A DNA stretch of 64,000 nucleotides from Methanolobus sp. WCC4 (GCF_038022665.1 NZ_CP150629.1:850480-914479), one strand, 5' to 3'. Positions 1 through 9,664 are shown, counted from the stretch's first letter. Numbers and translations: made by a program. Notes: generated by a model from the letters alone, not told the origin.

Positions 1-401
1 TCCGTCACAGCTCCAAAATAACTCGCCATCCCTGCCCTTGTCGGATGGTTGATGCCGCAGGAATCGAACATGAGGATATCCGGTATATTCTCAAGTTCAG
101 AAAGAACAGAAGCAATGGCTTTCCCTTCCCTGAAATTCAGGTATGTAGGGATATACGGGAAAGCCACCTTTTGTACTATGTACTTCTTTTCGATAACTTC
201 AAGTGAACTGTAGTCCAGAACGACCATGGCGCAGACGATGTTTTCGTCAAAATAGGCGCAGTCCACACCAGCTATACGGTGGATATTGCCGAAGCCGTCC
301 TCAAGACTGAGCTTTTCAACAGCCTTGTTCTGGAGGACTCTCAGTTCCTCCAGTGTGCGTGAAGCCGGGTCGAACCAGTGGTCCAGTTCGTCCTTATTCA
401 A
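1..401 (-). CDS. nfi: Endonuclease V (deoxyinosine 3' endonuclease), C-terminus cut off by the window
   Basis: Endonuclease V cuts DNA next to deaminated adenine (inosine) to start repair. Reading the minus strand from 401, the protein shows GVDCAYF (first metal-binding Asp of the family), then PYIPTYLNFREG and DSCGINHP, which match the conserved EndoV blocks around residues 45, 85 and 120. About 133 codons are present; the rest lies beyond base 1. The start is TTG at 401-399: an in-frame TGA lies four codons upstream, so no earlier start is possible and no ATG fits before the conserved core. The start overlaps the end of sepS by 8 bases, so the two are probably translated from one message. 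Family assignment is firm; the start codon is inferred. Confidence 0.88.
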   Translation of the reverse strand, partial: MNKDELDHWFDPASRTLEELRVLQNKAVEKLSLEDGFGNIHRIAGVDCAYFDENIVCAMVVLDYSSLEVIEKKYIVQKVAFPYIPTYLNFREGKAIASVLSELENIPDILMFDSCGINHPTRAGMASYFGAVT

Positions 402-2013
402 TAGTTGCCCTCACAGTCGTGAACACAGGTCCACGGATATCTATCTTCTTCTTGTTGCTGGTGATGAAGCGCTGTGCGAGTGGTTCGAGGCGGATATTGA
501 TCTCAGAAGGTACCTTCACTATCCTCACCCTTGTCTCAACCTCGCTCTCACCGTTGGTAACGGCATCTTCAATATCCTTTGCCGCCTGGCATGCGAATGC
601 ATCAAGGAACCTGAGACCTGTCCTTGCGGAATGGTTCTCAAGTACCTTCTTCCATTTCTTGTTGTCAGGTACTCCGAGGATATCATTCTCATATGCAACG
701 ACCTCATTGAAAACAGCAGGTCCACAGAGCTTTGTCTCCTCCTCCGGTTCGATGACAGAGACCTTCACGGTCTTGCCCTCGATGGTTCCTTCCCATGCAG
801 GGAACTCGCATGGACTTGGGGTTGCGGAATGTTCCTCGCAGACTGCTGTGATGGCCTTGACGATTTCCATGCCTTCTGCTGTCACCGGAACGTTTGATAC
901 ACGGACATTCTTTGCAAGCTCATTATCGGTCATCTTCCATTCGGAGTACTGTGCGATCTGCGGATAGGTGAGTGAACGGATATCTGTTGCATCGTGGAGG
1001 ATCATTGCAAGCCTCTCGACGCCAAGTCCCAGGTTCATCACGGGATATGGTATATCGTACTGTGAGAGTGCTGTGGGTGAGTAGATACCGAAGGTAGCTA
1101 TCTCTATCCAGCCGTCGGAGTATTTTGTATTGGAGCCTACGAGGTTAGGATGGTAGGCAAATACCTCTATCTGGGTATCAGGTACGTAGTACTTGCTGCG
1201 CTTGTCATCAGCCCTGAACATGAACTTCTCGAAACCGAACTGTGATAACAATCCCTGTGCAACAGCCTTTCCATGGTCGATGGTGACATTCTCATCCATT
1301 ATCACACAGGATGCGGAATAGTATGTCATAAGACGGGCTGCATCCTCGTCCTGTTCTCTTCTGAAACAGCGGTCGATGGAGAAGAAGTTGAAAGGTGGTT
1401 CAGCACGCTCGATGACCGATGCAAGACTGATGAACCAGCCTGATGTCATGTGGCTTCTCAGGGTCTTCTTGATCGCCTGCGGGATGAGTTCCTTGAACTC
1501 GGGGAATACCTGGTCGATCATCTCTACGATAAGTGAATCCGACACACCGATACCTGCAGCGATCTCAGGGACCAGGTCATCTCCTTCCACATCTCCCTTC
1601 TTGTATGCGTGAAGGATCTTCCTGATGGTCTCTATGGCCTCATCGTCGATATCACCGAGTATTTCCCTGATGGTGGCAATACGTTCGTCAGAGATGCCTA
1701 CATTTGGACGTGGGAGGCCTGCAAGATAGAAGCACCTGTCAAGGACTGCCAGTGCCTCGTGGCCGAACTGCTTGTGAACCTCTCTTTCATCGACTATGAG
1801 CGGGTTCATCATTTCCTCGAATCCCATTCTCATGTATGCGTCACGGAGCTTTGAGATGGTGTCATACACAGGGTGTGGCTTACCATACTTGATGGTCATG
1901 TGTGGGTACTGGTCATTCAGCTTTGTCTCACTGATGTAGTCCTTCCCTTTGTTCCATTCAGCATCAAAATCCTCGTTTGCTGCCTTTTTAATGTCATCAG
2001 GATTGAATTTCAT
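394..2013 (-). CDS. sepS: O-phosphoseryl-tRNA(Cys) synthetase
   Basis: SepRS attaches phosphoserine to tRNA-Cys; SepCysS then converts it to Cys-tRNA. This is the route used by methanogens that lack or supplement CysRS. The 539-residue length is typical. Class II synthetase features are visible: MTSGWFISL and FFSIDRCFRREQ (motif 2, about residues 190-220) and MNLGLGVERLAM (motif 3, about residue 330), followed by a C-terminal domain for tRNA binding. A GAGGAAA ribosome site precedes the ATG. It is followed by nfi with an 8-base overlap and preceded by a translin-like gene 45 bases away on the same strand. SepCysS is not in this window. Identification is confident from the overall sequence. 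Confidence 0.95.
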   Translation of the reverse strand: MKFNPDDIKKAANEDFDAEWNKGKDYISETKLNDQYPHMTIKYGKPHPVYDTISKLRDAYMRMGFEEMMNPLIVDEREVHKQFGHEALAVLDRCFYLAGLPRPNVGISDERIATIREILGDIDDEAIETIRKILHAYKKGDVEGDDLVPEIAAGIGVSDSLIVEMIDQVFPEFKELIPQAIKKTLRSHMTSGWFISLASVIERAEPPFNFFSIDRCFRREQDEDAARLMTYYSASCVIMDENVTIDHGKAVAQGLLSQFGFEKFMFRADDKRSKYYVPDTQIEVFAYHPNLVGSNTKYSDGWIEIATFGIYSPTALSQYDIPYPVMNLGLGVERLAMILHDATDIRSLTYPQIAQYSEWKMTDNELAKNVRVSNVPVTAEGMEIVKAITAVCEEHSATPSPCEFPAWEGTIEGKTVKVSVIEPEEETKLCGPAVFNEVVAYENDILGVPDNKKWKKVLENHSARTGLRFLDAFACQAAKDIEDAVTNGESEVETRVRIVKVPSEINIRLEPLAQRFITSNKKKIDIRGPVFTTVRATIE

Positions 2014-2058
2014 GTATTTTCCTCGTAATATTGTGATAAGTGAATCGTAATATGTGGG

Positions 2059-2694
2059 TTAACCGATCCGGTCTTCAAATTCCCTCATTGCCTTTTCCAG
2101 TTTCTGCTGGCGTATGGCATTGGTCAGGTCTCCACGGGTCTTCTCTATGATCGACCTTGTGACATCGGTCTTGTGCCTGAGTCCGTGTGTCATTGCATCA
2201 GGATAGTCGAACATCATAAGACAACTGTGGATCTCTTCCATGAGCTGGAGGTATCTCTCCCCTTCTTCGGGGCTGTCCTTTCTGATAAGGTCCAGTATAT
2301 GTCTCCTGAGTTCTCCGCTGACATCACCAAGTCCGTTGAGATATGCGACATCGCTGACATTCAACTCCTCCGGTCCGGCCAGCTTCGTCTCTTCCTCGTC
2401 CTCATTGAGTATATGGTAAACGACTATGCATTCGACGTATTCCTGCTGGGCATGTTCCAGAAAACCTGAGAAGTAGACTTCCGGATAGTCCTTAAGCAGA
2501 TCATCTATTCTCTGAAGCATTTCTCCTGCCTCTTCTATCAGGACGAGGGCACCTTTTTTGTCCTTGTTGTGTATCCTGTACATCGCTGTCCTGCAATTAC
2601 GCACAACGTCCCTTGAGATCGACAGGGCTGCTTCTCTTCCCTTATCTTTTTTCTCAAAGTTGTTCTTGATGTTACTGGATATATCGTAGATCAT
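2059..2694 (-). CDS. Translin family protein
   Basis: The 211-residue, mostly helical, acidic protein resembles archaeal translin-like proteins, which are often mislabelled as haloacid dehalogenases. Translin proteins of eukaryotes form ring-shaped assemblies that bind or cut single-stranded RNA and DNA. Visible here are a helical N-terminal half with SRDVVRNCRTAMYRIH, a central QEYVECIVVYHIL segment typical of translin's core helices, and LNGLGDVSGELRRHILD (about residues 135-152), a strongly translin-like block. It lies 45 bases before sepS on the same strand, so the two may be co-transcribed. The archaeal function is unknown; nucleic acid binding is an inference from the family. Confidence 0.82.
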   Translation of the reverse strand: MIYDISSNIKNNFEKKDKGREAALSISRDVVRNCRTAMYRIHNKDKKGALVLIEEAGEMLQRIDDLLKDYPEVYFSGFLEHAQQEYVECIVVYHILNEDEEETKLAGPEELNVSDVAYLNGLGDVSGELRRHILDLIRKDSPEEGERYLQLMEEIHSCLMMFDYPDAMTHGLRHKTDVTRSIIEKTRGDLTNAIRQQKLEKAMREFEDRIG

Positions 2695-2846
2695 TGCAAT
2701 CCTTTAGTTCATTTGCCGCTTTGTATAAACAGTTTTTCAAAAGCAAAGCTGAAATGCGCAGGTATGCAGGAAGCCGGATATATAGCTTAATGTAGGTGGT
2801 ATGTAAAAAAAAGGGTTAAAGAACGAACAAACGTGTCGTTCTTAAT

Positions 2847-3113
2847 TCACTCGTCGACCGGAATGGTCTCGAGCTGGCTTGCAACATCCCATATGAGAGT
2901 TCTTGTGTGTACAGGGATGTTTGGGTCGTTGCTGATATCCTCAAGAATGGATATGCTTGATGATGTTCTCAGGAATAGTGGTTCATCATCTTTTCTTAAT
3001 GTTTCCAGAATATCATTTGCAGAACGCCTGATGTTTCTTGGTACTGAATTATCGTTTGCGATATATTCCAATTTTTGTTTGCATTCTTCAATGACTTGTT
3101 CAAAATTTGACAT
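2847..3113 (-). CDS. UPF0147 family protein
   Basis: This 88-residue protein belongs to UPF0147, a small all-helical family found across archaea and without a known function. The family signature is visible as [16 protein letters not shown] (about residues 24-39) and [19 protein letters not shown] near the C-terminus. It is transcribed away from the p27-like gene at 3230, sharing a 116-base promoter region. The gene stands alone: the next minus-strand gene starts 152 bases downstream, leaving room for a separate promoter. Family membership is confident; no role can be stated. Confidence 0.88.
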   Translation of the reverse strand: MSNFEQVIEECKQKLEYIANDNSVPRNIRRSANDILETLRKDDEPLFLRTSSSISILEDISNDPNIPVHTRTLIWDVASQLETIPVDE

Positions 3114-3229
3114 GTAGGATCACCTTGATAAACTTGAAATTAAAATAGGGTTGCTCAGTTATCCCTAAATAATTATATTCTATAAAAAGACTTTCATTGG
3201 TATATAGGTTTTGAGAAAAAGGAGATAAT

Positions 3230-3697
3230 ATGTCAAACACTGATGATGTGAAAATACAGAAGATATCTAAAATGCTTGAGATCGGAGGCACTATGCTGGC
3301 ACAACACTGCAACAATTGTGGTGCTCCTCTCTTCCGCTATCAGGGTCGTGTACTATGCCCTGTATGTGATGATGTTCGTGATCCACGCGGGGCTATGGGA
3401 CAGGCCAATGATACAGCTCCCATATCATCTGCAGGAAATGAGGTATCTCCAGTGGATACAATGGAAGAGCCAGTTGCGGCACGTCCTGAATCAATTCCAT
3501 CACCTGTAGCGGAGCCTGTCAGGACAGAACCATCTAAACCTTTAGTCCAGGGCTCAGTTTCGGAACTGGAGTCACTAATCATCAGTAAGATGACCGGTAT
3601 GGCACGCGAGATGCAGGATGAGAAGGATCCAAGAAGGATCGATGAGTATCTGGACCTTATCGACCGTTGCATGGACATACTCGCAAAGATGCAATAA
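3230..3697 (+). CDS. Autoantigen p27 (SSSCA1)-like zinc-binding protein
   Basis: The 155-residue protein begins with the archaeal p27/Sjogren-autoantigen domain: KISKMLEIGGTMLAQHC, followed by a zinc ribbon with Cys-X2-Cys (HCNNCGAP) and Cys-X2-Cys (LCPVCD) in residues 27-47. A Pro/Glu-rich linker (about 60-110) leads to a short helical tail. The ribosome site GGAGAT sits 5-6 bases before the ATG. It is divergent from UPF0147 and convergent with hef, whose last codon lies 48 bases downstream. Archaeal function is unknown; the ribbon suggests a protein or nucleic-acid interaction role. Confidence 0.85.
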   Translation: MSNTDDVKIQKISKMLEIGGTMLAQHCNNCGAPLFRYQGRVLCPVCDDVRDPRGAMGQANDTAPISSAGNEVSPVDTMEEPVAARPESIPSPVAEPVRTEPSKPLVQGSVSELESLIISKMTGMAREMQDEKDPRRIDEYLDLIDRCMDILAKMQ

Positions 3698-3745
3698 TGG
3701 ATCTGGTTTGGATGGTAACATCCATTCCTTTATTGCTGTAAAGTT

Positions 3746-6016
3746 CTATTTTCTGTATTCACTGCCAACTATCTCTCTTATCTTTGCCGCGGTCTTGGGG
3801 CCTATATTGCTGACCTCGAGCAGTTCCTCATAGCTTGCTTTCATGACATTCTCTACAGAGCCAAAATGCTGTAACAGGTTACGTGCGGCTTTTGGTCCGA
3901 TGTCGGATATCGAAGAGACAACATATTCCTGCTGCTCCGGTAACATCGCTGCAGCCTTCCTGCCGTGCATATTTACCTCTCTCTTCTCATCGACCTGTTC
4001 CCTTTTTGCTATCTGCATCAGAAGCGATGCCGTATCTTCCGCATCACGGGTGTAGAATATCGACACTCCAAAATCAAGGGATATAGAGGATATTGCACCG
4101 TGTATGGCATTGGGGTTCATACCTCTGCAATTGAACAGGCTGTCGCCTTCAATGATGAGCACGGGCTTTTCATACGCTCTTGAAAGGTTTGCTATCTGCT
4201 CGAAGAGTTTCTGTTCGATGAGTGAACTCACGAAGTCCTGTGTTTCTTTCCTTTCAACAGCTATGCGGTCACTGAGAATGTAATCGCCTACCTCGAGGGT
4301 CTTCACTATGATCTCCATTCCATTCCTGTCAAGTGTCCTCGCAACAGAACTACGTATCTCCCTCTGGTCAACGACTATCTTTATCTTGCTATCATTGTCA
4401 CCATACTCGAACAATGTCCTTTGTTCCTCTCCGGGGATATCGGATGCAAACTCCTCTGTAATGGAGCTGTTCTTCACAGCAGGCATGGCTGCCTGAAGCT
4501 CTTTCATGTTACTCTGCATCTTCCTTTCCCTTGAAAGGCTGCTCCAGTAGTATGCCTCGTCACGGGTGCCTTTTGTAACAAGCACGACAACACGTCCCTC
4601 GTGTTTCCTCCCGGTTCTGCCCTTTCTCTGGATACTCCTTATCTCAGAGGGAATGGGTTCGTAGAAAAGAACGAGGTCGGTTGATGGTATATCGAGTCCT
4701 TCCTCTGCAACGGAGGTTGCCACAAGTACATTGTAATCTCCCGCCTTGAACTGCTCGATGATCTCCACCTGTTGTTTCTGTGTCAGGCCCTTATCCTTGT
4801 ATTTGGATGCCTGGCCAACAAAACGCACCGGCCTTATGCCCTCTACTTCTGAGAGCTCTTTGGTTATCATCTCCGCAGTGTCACGATAGTTCGCAAACAC
4901 AATGACCCTTGAATGCGGCTTACCTTCCAGTTCCTCAAGAACTATTCTCTTGACATACTCCAGTTTCGGATGCTCGATATCGCAGTCCTTCAGGCGTCTG
5001 CTTGCCTGCCGTATGTAGATATCTTCCGCAAGACGTTTCGATGCTTTACTGCCGCTTTTGGAGTAGGCCTCATTGTCCAGTCTTTCCATGTACATTCGAA
5101 GTGACTCAAGTCCCTGTGTCTCTGTGATCTCCACTGCATGGTTCACTTTCATTATCTCTGCAAGCAGTGAGATCGCGCTATAAACGGAAGGGTCGGGAAT
5201 GCCACCTCTCAGCTGCCCCTGAAGCTTCGCCTGAAGTCCGAGCAGGTCCTTCTTTGATACATATCTCTGGTTATAGATGGGGTAACCAAGTTCTGTGAGT
5301 TTTTTGTACCTGTCCTCAAGGACCTTGTTGAGCAGGTTCTTTATCTCTCTCATCTCATCCGGAAGGTTGATGCGCTTCCACTCGATCTCTTTCTTGTGGA
5401 TATAAGGAAGAACATCTTTGTCGGATTCGGTCTTCACGGCAACCGACTCGATGTGAAGTGACTGGCAGACCTCTGCTATCTTCTCATCGGAACTTCCGGG
5501 ACTTGCAGTGATTCCCAGGCACAGAGGGTTCTTTGCGGTCTCAAAATACTTCTCGGCTATGTAGGTGTAAGCGTAATTTCCAACTGCCCGGTGTGCCTCA
5601 TCGAAGGTAATGTGTGTGACATCCTCAAGACTGATCCTTTTCGTCAGGATGTCGTTCTCAATTACCTGTGGTGTGGAAACGATGACCTTTCCCTGTTCCC
5701 ACAGTTCTGCTCTTTTATCCGGGCTGATGCTTCCGGTAAAGGTGAGGACCTCTTCTTCGGGTAGGTTGAACACATTCCTGAAAAAAGAAGCGTGCTGCTC
5801 TACAAGTGGCTTAGTTGGCGAGAGCACCATCACCTTGCCGTCATATTTCTCAAGGCGTGATGCCATTACGAGAAGTGATATGATCGTTTTACCGAGGCCC
5901 GTGGGGAGTACTACAAGGGTGGATGTGTCAAGTGCCTTTCCTGCCAGATCAAGTTGATATAGCCTCTGCTCGACGGCATCTGCTTTTATCAACGGGTGTC
6001 TGATGAATTCCGGCAT
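3746..6016 (-). CDS. hef: Hef helicase/nuclease (XPF/FANCM family)
   Basis: Hef processes stalled replication forks: an SF2 helicase joined to an XPF-type nuclease, the archaeal counterpart of FANCM/XPF. In order: Walker A VLPTGLGKT (about residue 40), DEAH box TFDEAH (about 140), helicase C-terminal motifs including ATSVAEEGLDIPS and QRKGRTGRK (about 430-470), nuclease motif with GDYILSD and VERK (about 575-590), then two helix-hairpin-helix motifs SDIGPKAARNLL and SNIGPKTAAKI at the end. The 756-residue length is full and all catalytic motifs are present. It is followed downstream by the convergent p27 gene; glyS lies upstream across an 87-base gap holding the glyS terminator. Confidence 0.95.
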   Translation of the reverse strand: MPEFIRHPLIKADAVEQRLYQLDLAGKALDTSTLVVLPTGLGKTIISLLVMASRLEKYDGKVMVLSPTKPLVEQHASFFRNVFNLPEEEVLTFTGSISPDKRAELWEQGKVIVSTPQVIENDILTKRISLEDVTHITFDEAHRAVGNYAYTYIAEKYFETAKNPLCLGITASPGSSDEKIAEVCQSLHIESVAVKTESDKDVLPYIHKKEIEWKRINLPDEMREIKNLLNKVLEDRYKKLTELGYPIYNQRYVSKKDLLGLQAKLQGQLRGGIPDPSVYSAISLLAEIMKVNHAVEITETQGLESLRMYMERLDNEAYSKSGSKASKRLAEDIYIRQASRRLKDCDIEHPKLEYVKRIVLEELEGKPHSRVIVFANYRDTAEMITKELSEVEGIRPVRFVGQASKYKDKGLTQKQQVEIIEQFKAGDYNVLVATSVAEEGLDIPSTDLVLFYEPIPSEIRSIQRKGRTGRKHEGRVVVLVTKGTRDEAYYWSSLSRERKMQSNMKELQAAMPAVKNSSITEEFASDIPGEEQRTLFEYGDNDSKIKIVVDQREIRSSVARTLDRNGMEIIVKTLEVGDYILSDRIAVERKETQDFVSSLIEQKLFEQIANLSRAYEKPVLIIEGDSLFNCRGMNPNAIHGAISSISLDFGVSIFYTRDAEDTASLLMQIAKREQVDEKREVNMHGRKAAAMLPEQQEYVVSSISDIGPKAARNLLQHFGSVENVMKASYEELLEVSNIGPKTAAKIREIVGSEYRK

Positions 6017-6091
6017 GTTATGGCTCTTGGTTTGCCATATATACTCTCTTCATGTTTTTAAATATAATTAGAGCGGGGTGAAAGTAATGTA

Positions 6092-6125
6092 TAAAAAAAG
6101 AACTCAGAGTGCCTTACCGGCACTC
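6092..6125 (-). terminator. Terminator of glyS, overlapping its stop codon
   Basis: An inverted repeat GAGTGCC (6107-6113) / GGCACTC (6119-6125) with a 5-base loop lies in the last codons of glyS, and the stop codon follows it directly. On the transcribed strand a run of seven T (6093-6099) comes eight bases further on. This is a hairpin plus T-run in the right order for glyS. Archaeal termination depends mainly on the T-run, so the hairpin may instead protect the 3' end. Confidence 0.5.
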
Positions 6126-7852
6126 TCGAAATCCCTGCCCATGTAGATCAGCTCATGGATCAGGTCTGCGATACCGTCCACTGGAGCACGGACTTGTTTC
6201 ATGCTGTCCCTGTCCCTGATGGTCACGGTGTTATCCTCTATGGTCTCATAGTCGATGGTGATGGAATATGGTGTTCCTATCTCATCATTCCTTCTGTACC
6301 GTCTTCCGATGGTACCGGAATCATCATAGGATACAAGCAGTCCCTTCTGCTTCAACCCGGTTTCAATTGTCCTTGCAGGACCGATGAGCTCTTCCCTTGT
6401 GAGGAGCGGAAGGATAGCTACCTGTACAGGTGCTACTTCCTTTTTGAGCCTCATGACGATCCTTGCCTCTTCCTCTTCCGTTTCTTCCTTTCCGGCGACC
6501 ATTTCCTCTTCAAAGGCATGTTCCATTGTGGAATAGAATATCCTGTCTATGCCGTATGAAGGTTCGATCACATGAGGTATGATGTTCTCACCGCTGATCT
6601 TCACAGTCTCTTCTGCGAACTCCACAATGTCTCCGGGTACAGTGACCTCCTCGCCATCGACGGTGACGGTGATGTTCTCCTGTTCGAGTTCTGCCTGGCT
6701 CAGGGCTTTCAGTGCATCTGCAACAGCCTTTGCCTTGCCCTTGAAGAGAGGTCCGAGCTTGCCCATATTAGGCTTGACCACGAATTGCGTGACCATCTTA
6801 GGTTCGCTGTATTCCCTGTATATCGAGAGTTCGGTCTTGCTGACATTTGCATGTGCCTTCAGGTCATAGTCCGTCCTGTCTGCGATACCGACGACCTCTA
6901 CCCAGCCGAACCTGTCGGTCTCGATCTCAGCATCCCAGCAGTCGATGGCATAGTGTGCCATCTCATCCTTCATATGCTGCCTGAATCTCAGTTTGTCCGC
7001 TGCGATTCCCACGCGCTGGAGGAAGTGGTTGGTGAGTCCTATCTGGTATGCAAGGAACTCATGTGCAATGGTTCCTTTCTCAACTGCTTCACCAAGGCTC
7101 ATCTGCTCTATCTCTTCCCTGTCCTGTGCCTCATCCGAGTAGAGGTTGATCACAGTATCTGCGAACCTGCCAAAATCAGGGTGCTTCTTATCGTTCGGGT
7201 CGATGAATATCTCGGCTTCTGCCTGAGTGAATTCTCTCAGTCTTATGACACCCTGTCTTGGTGATATCTCATTACGATATGACTTCCCGATCTGGGTAGC
7301 ACCGAATGGGAGTTTCTCACGATAGAAACGTGCCAGTCTCAGGAAGTCCACGAACATTCCCTGCGCGGTCTCAGGACGCATATATCCCTGTCTGCCTGTT
7401 CCCGGACCGATATTGGTCTTGAACATGAGATTGAACTCGTATGTCTCACCAAGTTCACCTTCACACTCGGGGCATTTCACACTGTTCTCTGTGATCACCC
7501 TGTCGAGTTCCTGGTCACTGAGGGTATCCGGTATGGCTACGTATTTCTCTACCAAGTGGTCTGCCCTGAATGCCTCACCACAGTTCTTACACTCGCAGAG
7601 AGGGTCTGAGAAACCACCTACATGACCGGAAGCTACGAAAACATCTTCGATACCAATGGTAGGTGCCTCTATCTCCATGTAGCCTTCCTGGACGACATAG
7701 GTCTCACGCCAGATCTGCTCAATTCTGCGTTTCAATGTACTTCCCAGAGGTCCGTAATCGTAGAATCCGGCGGTACCTCCGTAAAGTTCGAAAGAGTTCC
7801 ATAAGAATCCCCGGCGCTTGGCCAGTTCTATTACCTGTTCATATTTATCCAT
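6104..7852 (-). CDS. glyS: Glycyl-tRNA synthetase (alpha2 type)
   Basis: Charges tRNA-Gly. The 582-residue protein is the single-chain class II enzyme of archaea and eukaryotes, not the bacterial two-subunit form. Seen: N-terminal KRRGFLWNSFELYGG; a zinc-type insertion with Cys-X2-Cys pairs (CECKNCGE and KCPECEGE, about 95-140); motif 2 FREFTQAEAEIF preceded by QIGKSYRNEISPR; motif 3 region EPSYGIDRIFYS; and a C-terminal anticodon-binding domain from about 470 with IGRRYRRNDEIGTP. An AGAGGA ribosome site lies about six bases before the ATG. A terminator hairpin overlaps its stop. It appears monocistronic. Confidence 0.95.
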   Translation of the reverse strand: MDKYEQVIELAKRRGFLWNSFELYGGTAGFYDYGPLGSTLKRRIEQIWRETYVVQEGYMEIEAPTIGIEDVFVASGHVGGFSDPLCECKNCGEAFRADHLVEKYVAIPDTLSDQELDRVITENSVKCPECEGELGETYEFNLMFKTNIGPGTGRQGYMRPETAQGMFVDFLRLARFYREKLPFGATQIGKSYRNEISPRQGVIRLREFTQAEAEIFIDPNDKKHPDFGRFADTVINLYSDEAQDREEIEQMSLGEAVEKGTIAHEFLAYQIGLTNHFLQRVGIAADKLRFRQHMKDEMAHYAIDCWDAEIETDRFGWVEVVGIADRTDYDLKAHANVSKTELSIYREYSEPKMVTQFVVKPNMGKLGPLFKGKAKAVADALKALSQAELEQENITVTVDGEEVTVPGDIVEFAEETVKISGENIIPHVIEPSYGIDRIFYSTMEHAFEEEMVAGKEETEEEEARIVMRLKKEVAPVQVAILPLLTREELIGPARTIETGLKQKGLLVSYDDSGTIGRRYRRNDEIGTPYSITIDYETIEDNTVTIRDRDSMKQVRAPVDGIADLIHELIYMGRDFESAGKAL

Positions 7853-8292
7853 GGATGATCCTCTGATTATATGAATGAATTATGAATTCATCGATATGCC
7901 CATTGCATTTAATAGTAACGAAAGCACTTTGAAATACGTATGGTCATATTGTGAGTAATCGTGTATGTGTTTTGGAAAAAAACTCTCATTACTCTTATAT
8001 GTATGTTCATACTTTCTATGTGTTGAGCAAGGTCTAATCTCAATCAAATCATATCATATCGTACCACCATCTTATATGATTCAATTGGTCATTTCAACAC
8101 TGGCCTTGCTCTTCCTATCGAAAATCTTTTTCTTTGATCATATTGACATCTAATCTATCTGCTGTTCTTCCATTGCTATGGCTCTTCGATGGTTTTGATG
8201 TTGTCGCCATAATATGTTAAAAAAGAACTGTGTGGGGTTTGGACAAAACCCCTTTGTTTCCACTGGAACGAACAAATATAATAATAATAAGG
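7853..8292. other. 440-base gap between glyS and the aldolase-family gene
   Basis: No convincing gene is seen. The part next to 7853 must hold the glyS promoter (both flanking genes run on the minus strand), and a terminator hairpin lies at 8234-8252. A 62-codon open frame at 7965-8153 on the plus strand has no ribosome site and reads like chance hydrophobic codons from AT-rich DNA. The middle part (about 7900-8200) is AT-rich and has no structure I could identify. Confidence 0.5.
8221..8252 (-). terminator. Terminator of the 8293-9087 gene
   Basis: A perfect 7-base inverted repeat, GGGGTTT (8234-8240) and AAACCCC (8246-8252), is followed on the minus strand by a run of T (the plus strand has six A just before 8225). 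It lies about 40 bases after the stop of the upstream minus-strand gene and is well placed to end its transcript. Confidence 0.55.
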
Positions 8293-9087
8293 TCACTCTG
8301 AATTGAGTGCTTCTTCTGCTGTCATTCCCTGGTGGACTATCTTTGAGATGTGTGACACAAGCTTTGTAGGGTCTTCTGACTGGAAGACATTCCTTCCAAT
8401 TGCCACTCCTTTTCCACCGGCTTCAAGGGAATCATGGATCATCTCAAGAAGCTGTTTCTCAGTATCCATCCTTGGGCCACCTGCGATAACTATTGGTACA
8501 GGGCATCCTGCAACGACCTCTTTGAAGGTATCGATGTCACCGGTGTAACTCGTCTTCACAATGTCAGCACCAAGTTCTGCACCAATCCTTGCTGCATGCT
8601 TTACATAGTCTACATCGTGTTCTGAACCCACCTTTGGTCCTCTTGGGTACATCATGGCGAGAAGTGGCATACCCCACTCATCACATTTGCGTGCGATATA
8701 TCCCATATCCTGAAGCATTTCCGCTTCATCATCCGCGCCAACATTGACATGAATGGACACTGCATCTGCACCTATCTTTATTGCTTCTTCGACATCTGTG
8801 ACGATAACCTTGTGGTTTGGATCAGGTCCAAGTGAGGTTGAAGCTGAGAGGTGAATGATAAGTCCTATATCCCTGCCATATCCGCGGTGTCCGTGCTTTG
8901 GAAGTCCCATGTGCCCGAGTACCGCATTTGCTCCACCATCTGCTACTTTATTTACCATTGCCGGGAGGTCAATGATCCCTTTTATCGGTCCTGCTCCAAC
9001 CCCGTGGTCCATGGGTATGATTATCGCATTCCCTGTATTGCGTTCGAAGATCCTTTCCATCCTGACAGATTTGCCAATTTCACTCAT
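8293..9087 (-). CDS. ADH synthase / class I fructose-bisphosphate aldolase family protein (paralogue)
   Basis: A 264-residue TIM-barrel protein closely similar to 2-amino-3,7-dideoxy-threo-hept-6-ulosonate (ADH) synthase at 25305-26102. Key blocks: [15 protein letters not shown] (substrate loop), [20 protein letters not shown] with the Schiff-base Lys, and [19 protein letters not shown] for phosphate binding. I start it at ATG 9087 ([13 protein letters not shown]), because this matches the paralogue's N-terminus; the longer open frame to 9240 would add 51 unrelated residues running into the dUTPase gene. Unlike its paralogue it stands outside the aro operon, so it may be the fructose-bisphosphate or 6-deoxy-5-ketofructose-phosphate enzyme; this cannot be settled from the sequence. 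Confidence 0.85.
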   Translation of the reverse strand: MSEIGKSVRMERIFERNTGNAIIIPMDHGVGAGPIKGIIDLPAMVNKVADGGANAVLGHMGLPKHGHRGYGRDIGLIIHLSASTSLGPDPNHKVIVTDVEEAIKIGADAVSIHVNVGADDEAEMLQDMGYIARKCDEWGMPLLAMMYPRGPKVGSEHDVDYVKHAARIGAELGADIVKTSYTGDIDTFKEVVAGCPVPIVIAGGPRMDTEKQLLEMIHDSLEAGGKGVAIGRNVFQSEDPTKLVSHISKIVHQGMTAEEALNSE

Positions 9088-9151
9088 GTTCGCATCATTG
9101 CCTCTATTATAGATAATACTAACGTAAAATTGCGTAAAACGGGTTACTGTG

Positions 9152-9664
9152 TCACAGATTCTCATGCTGGTATTTGCCACAGTATCCTTCTTCAAGTTCA
9201 CTGTGAAGGTCAAAGAACAGCAATTGCATGACACGTGCATTCTTTTTCAACCTGAACCCATTGGGGTTGTGAACTACAAGCATTGACTCGCTTCTTCCTC
9301 TATATCCTGAATCCCAGACCGCTGTCCCTATATTCGCTCCGCATCTGAGCAGAGTGGACCTTGGTCTTGCAATGGCAGCAAGGTCAAGAGGAATGTTCAC
9401 TATCTCATTGAATGTGATCTTGTATACTCCCTGATCAAGATGTGCCCAGCCATTCTCATCGAAATCCACAGGTTCAGTTGAAGGTGTCTCTCTTTCACTG
9501 TTGTCAAAATCAACTGCACCTGCACTGTTGTACATCTCTATACCTTTGAGTGTCAGTTCGACGCTATTAGGCTGGAGCTGGGTCTCTGTATCTATCGTGT
9601 TCTCAACAAGTGGTGTCTCGCAGTTGATCAGTGCTCTGAGCTCATTTCTTGATAGAAGGGTCAT
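9152..9664 (-). CDS. dut: Deoxyuridine triphosphatase (dUTPase, DCD/DUT family)
   Basis: Removes dUTP to keep uracil out of DNA and supplies dUMP. The 170-residue length and blocks fit the archaeal DCD/DUT family: [11 protein letters not shown] (residues 30-40), [11 protein letters not shown] (about 98-108, the arginine/serine phosphate-binding motif), [14 protein letters not shown] (about 114-127, with the catalytic Asp), and [18 protein letters not shown]. The family includes both dCTP deaminase and dUTPase; the WDSGYRGR form favours dUTPase, but a bifunctional enzyme cannot be excluded. It lies 64 bases upstream of the aldolase-family gene on the same strand. Confidence 0.85.
   Translation of the reverse strand: MTLLSRNELRALINCETPLVENTIDTETQLQPNSVELTLKGIEMYNSAGAVDFDNSERETPSTEPVDFDENGWAHLDQGVYKITFNEIVNIPLDLAAIARPRSTLLRCGANIGTAVWDSGYRGRSESMLVVHNPNGFRLKKNARVMQLLFFDLHSELEEGYCGKYQHENL

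Noticed and set aside
7965-8153. 62-codon hydrophobic frame in the glyS gap
   Set aside because: No ribosome site; hydrophobic residues from AT-rich DNA; no family recognised.
9088-9240. 51-residue N-terminal extension of the aldolase-family protein
   Set aside because: Runs into the dUTPase gene and has no counterpart in the paralogue at 25305.
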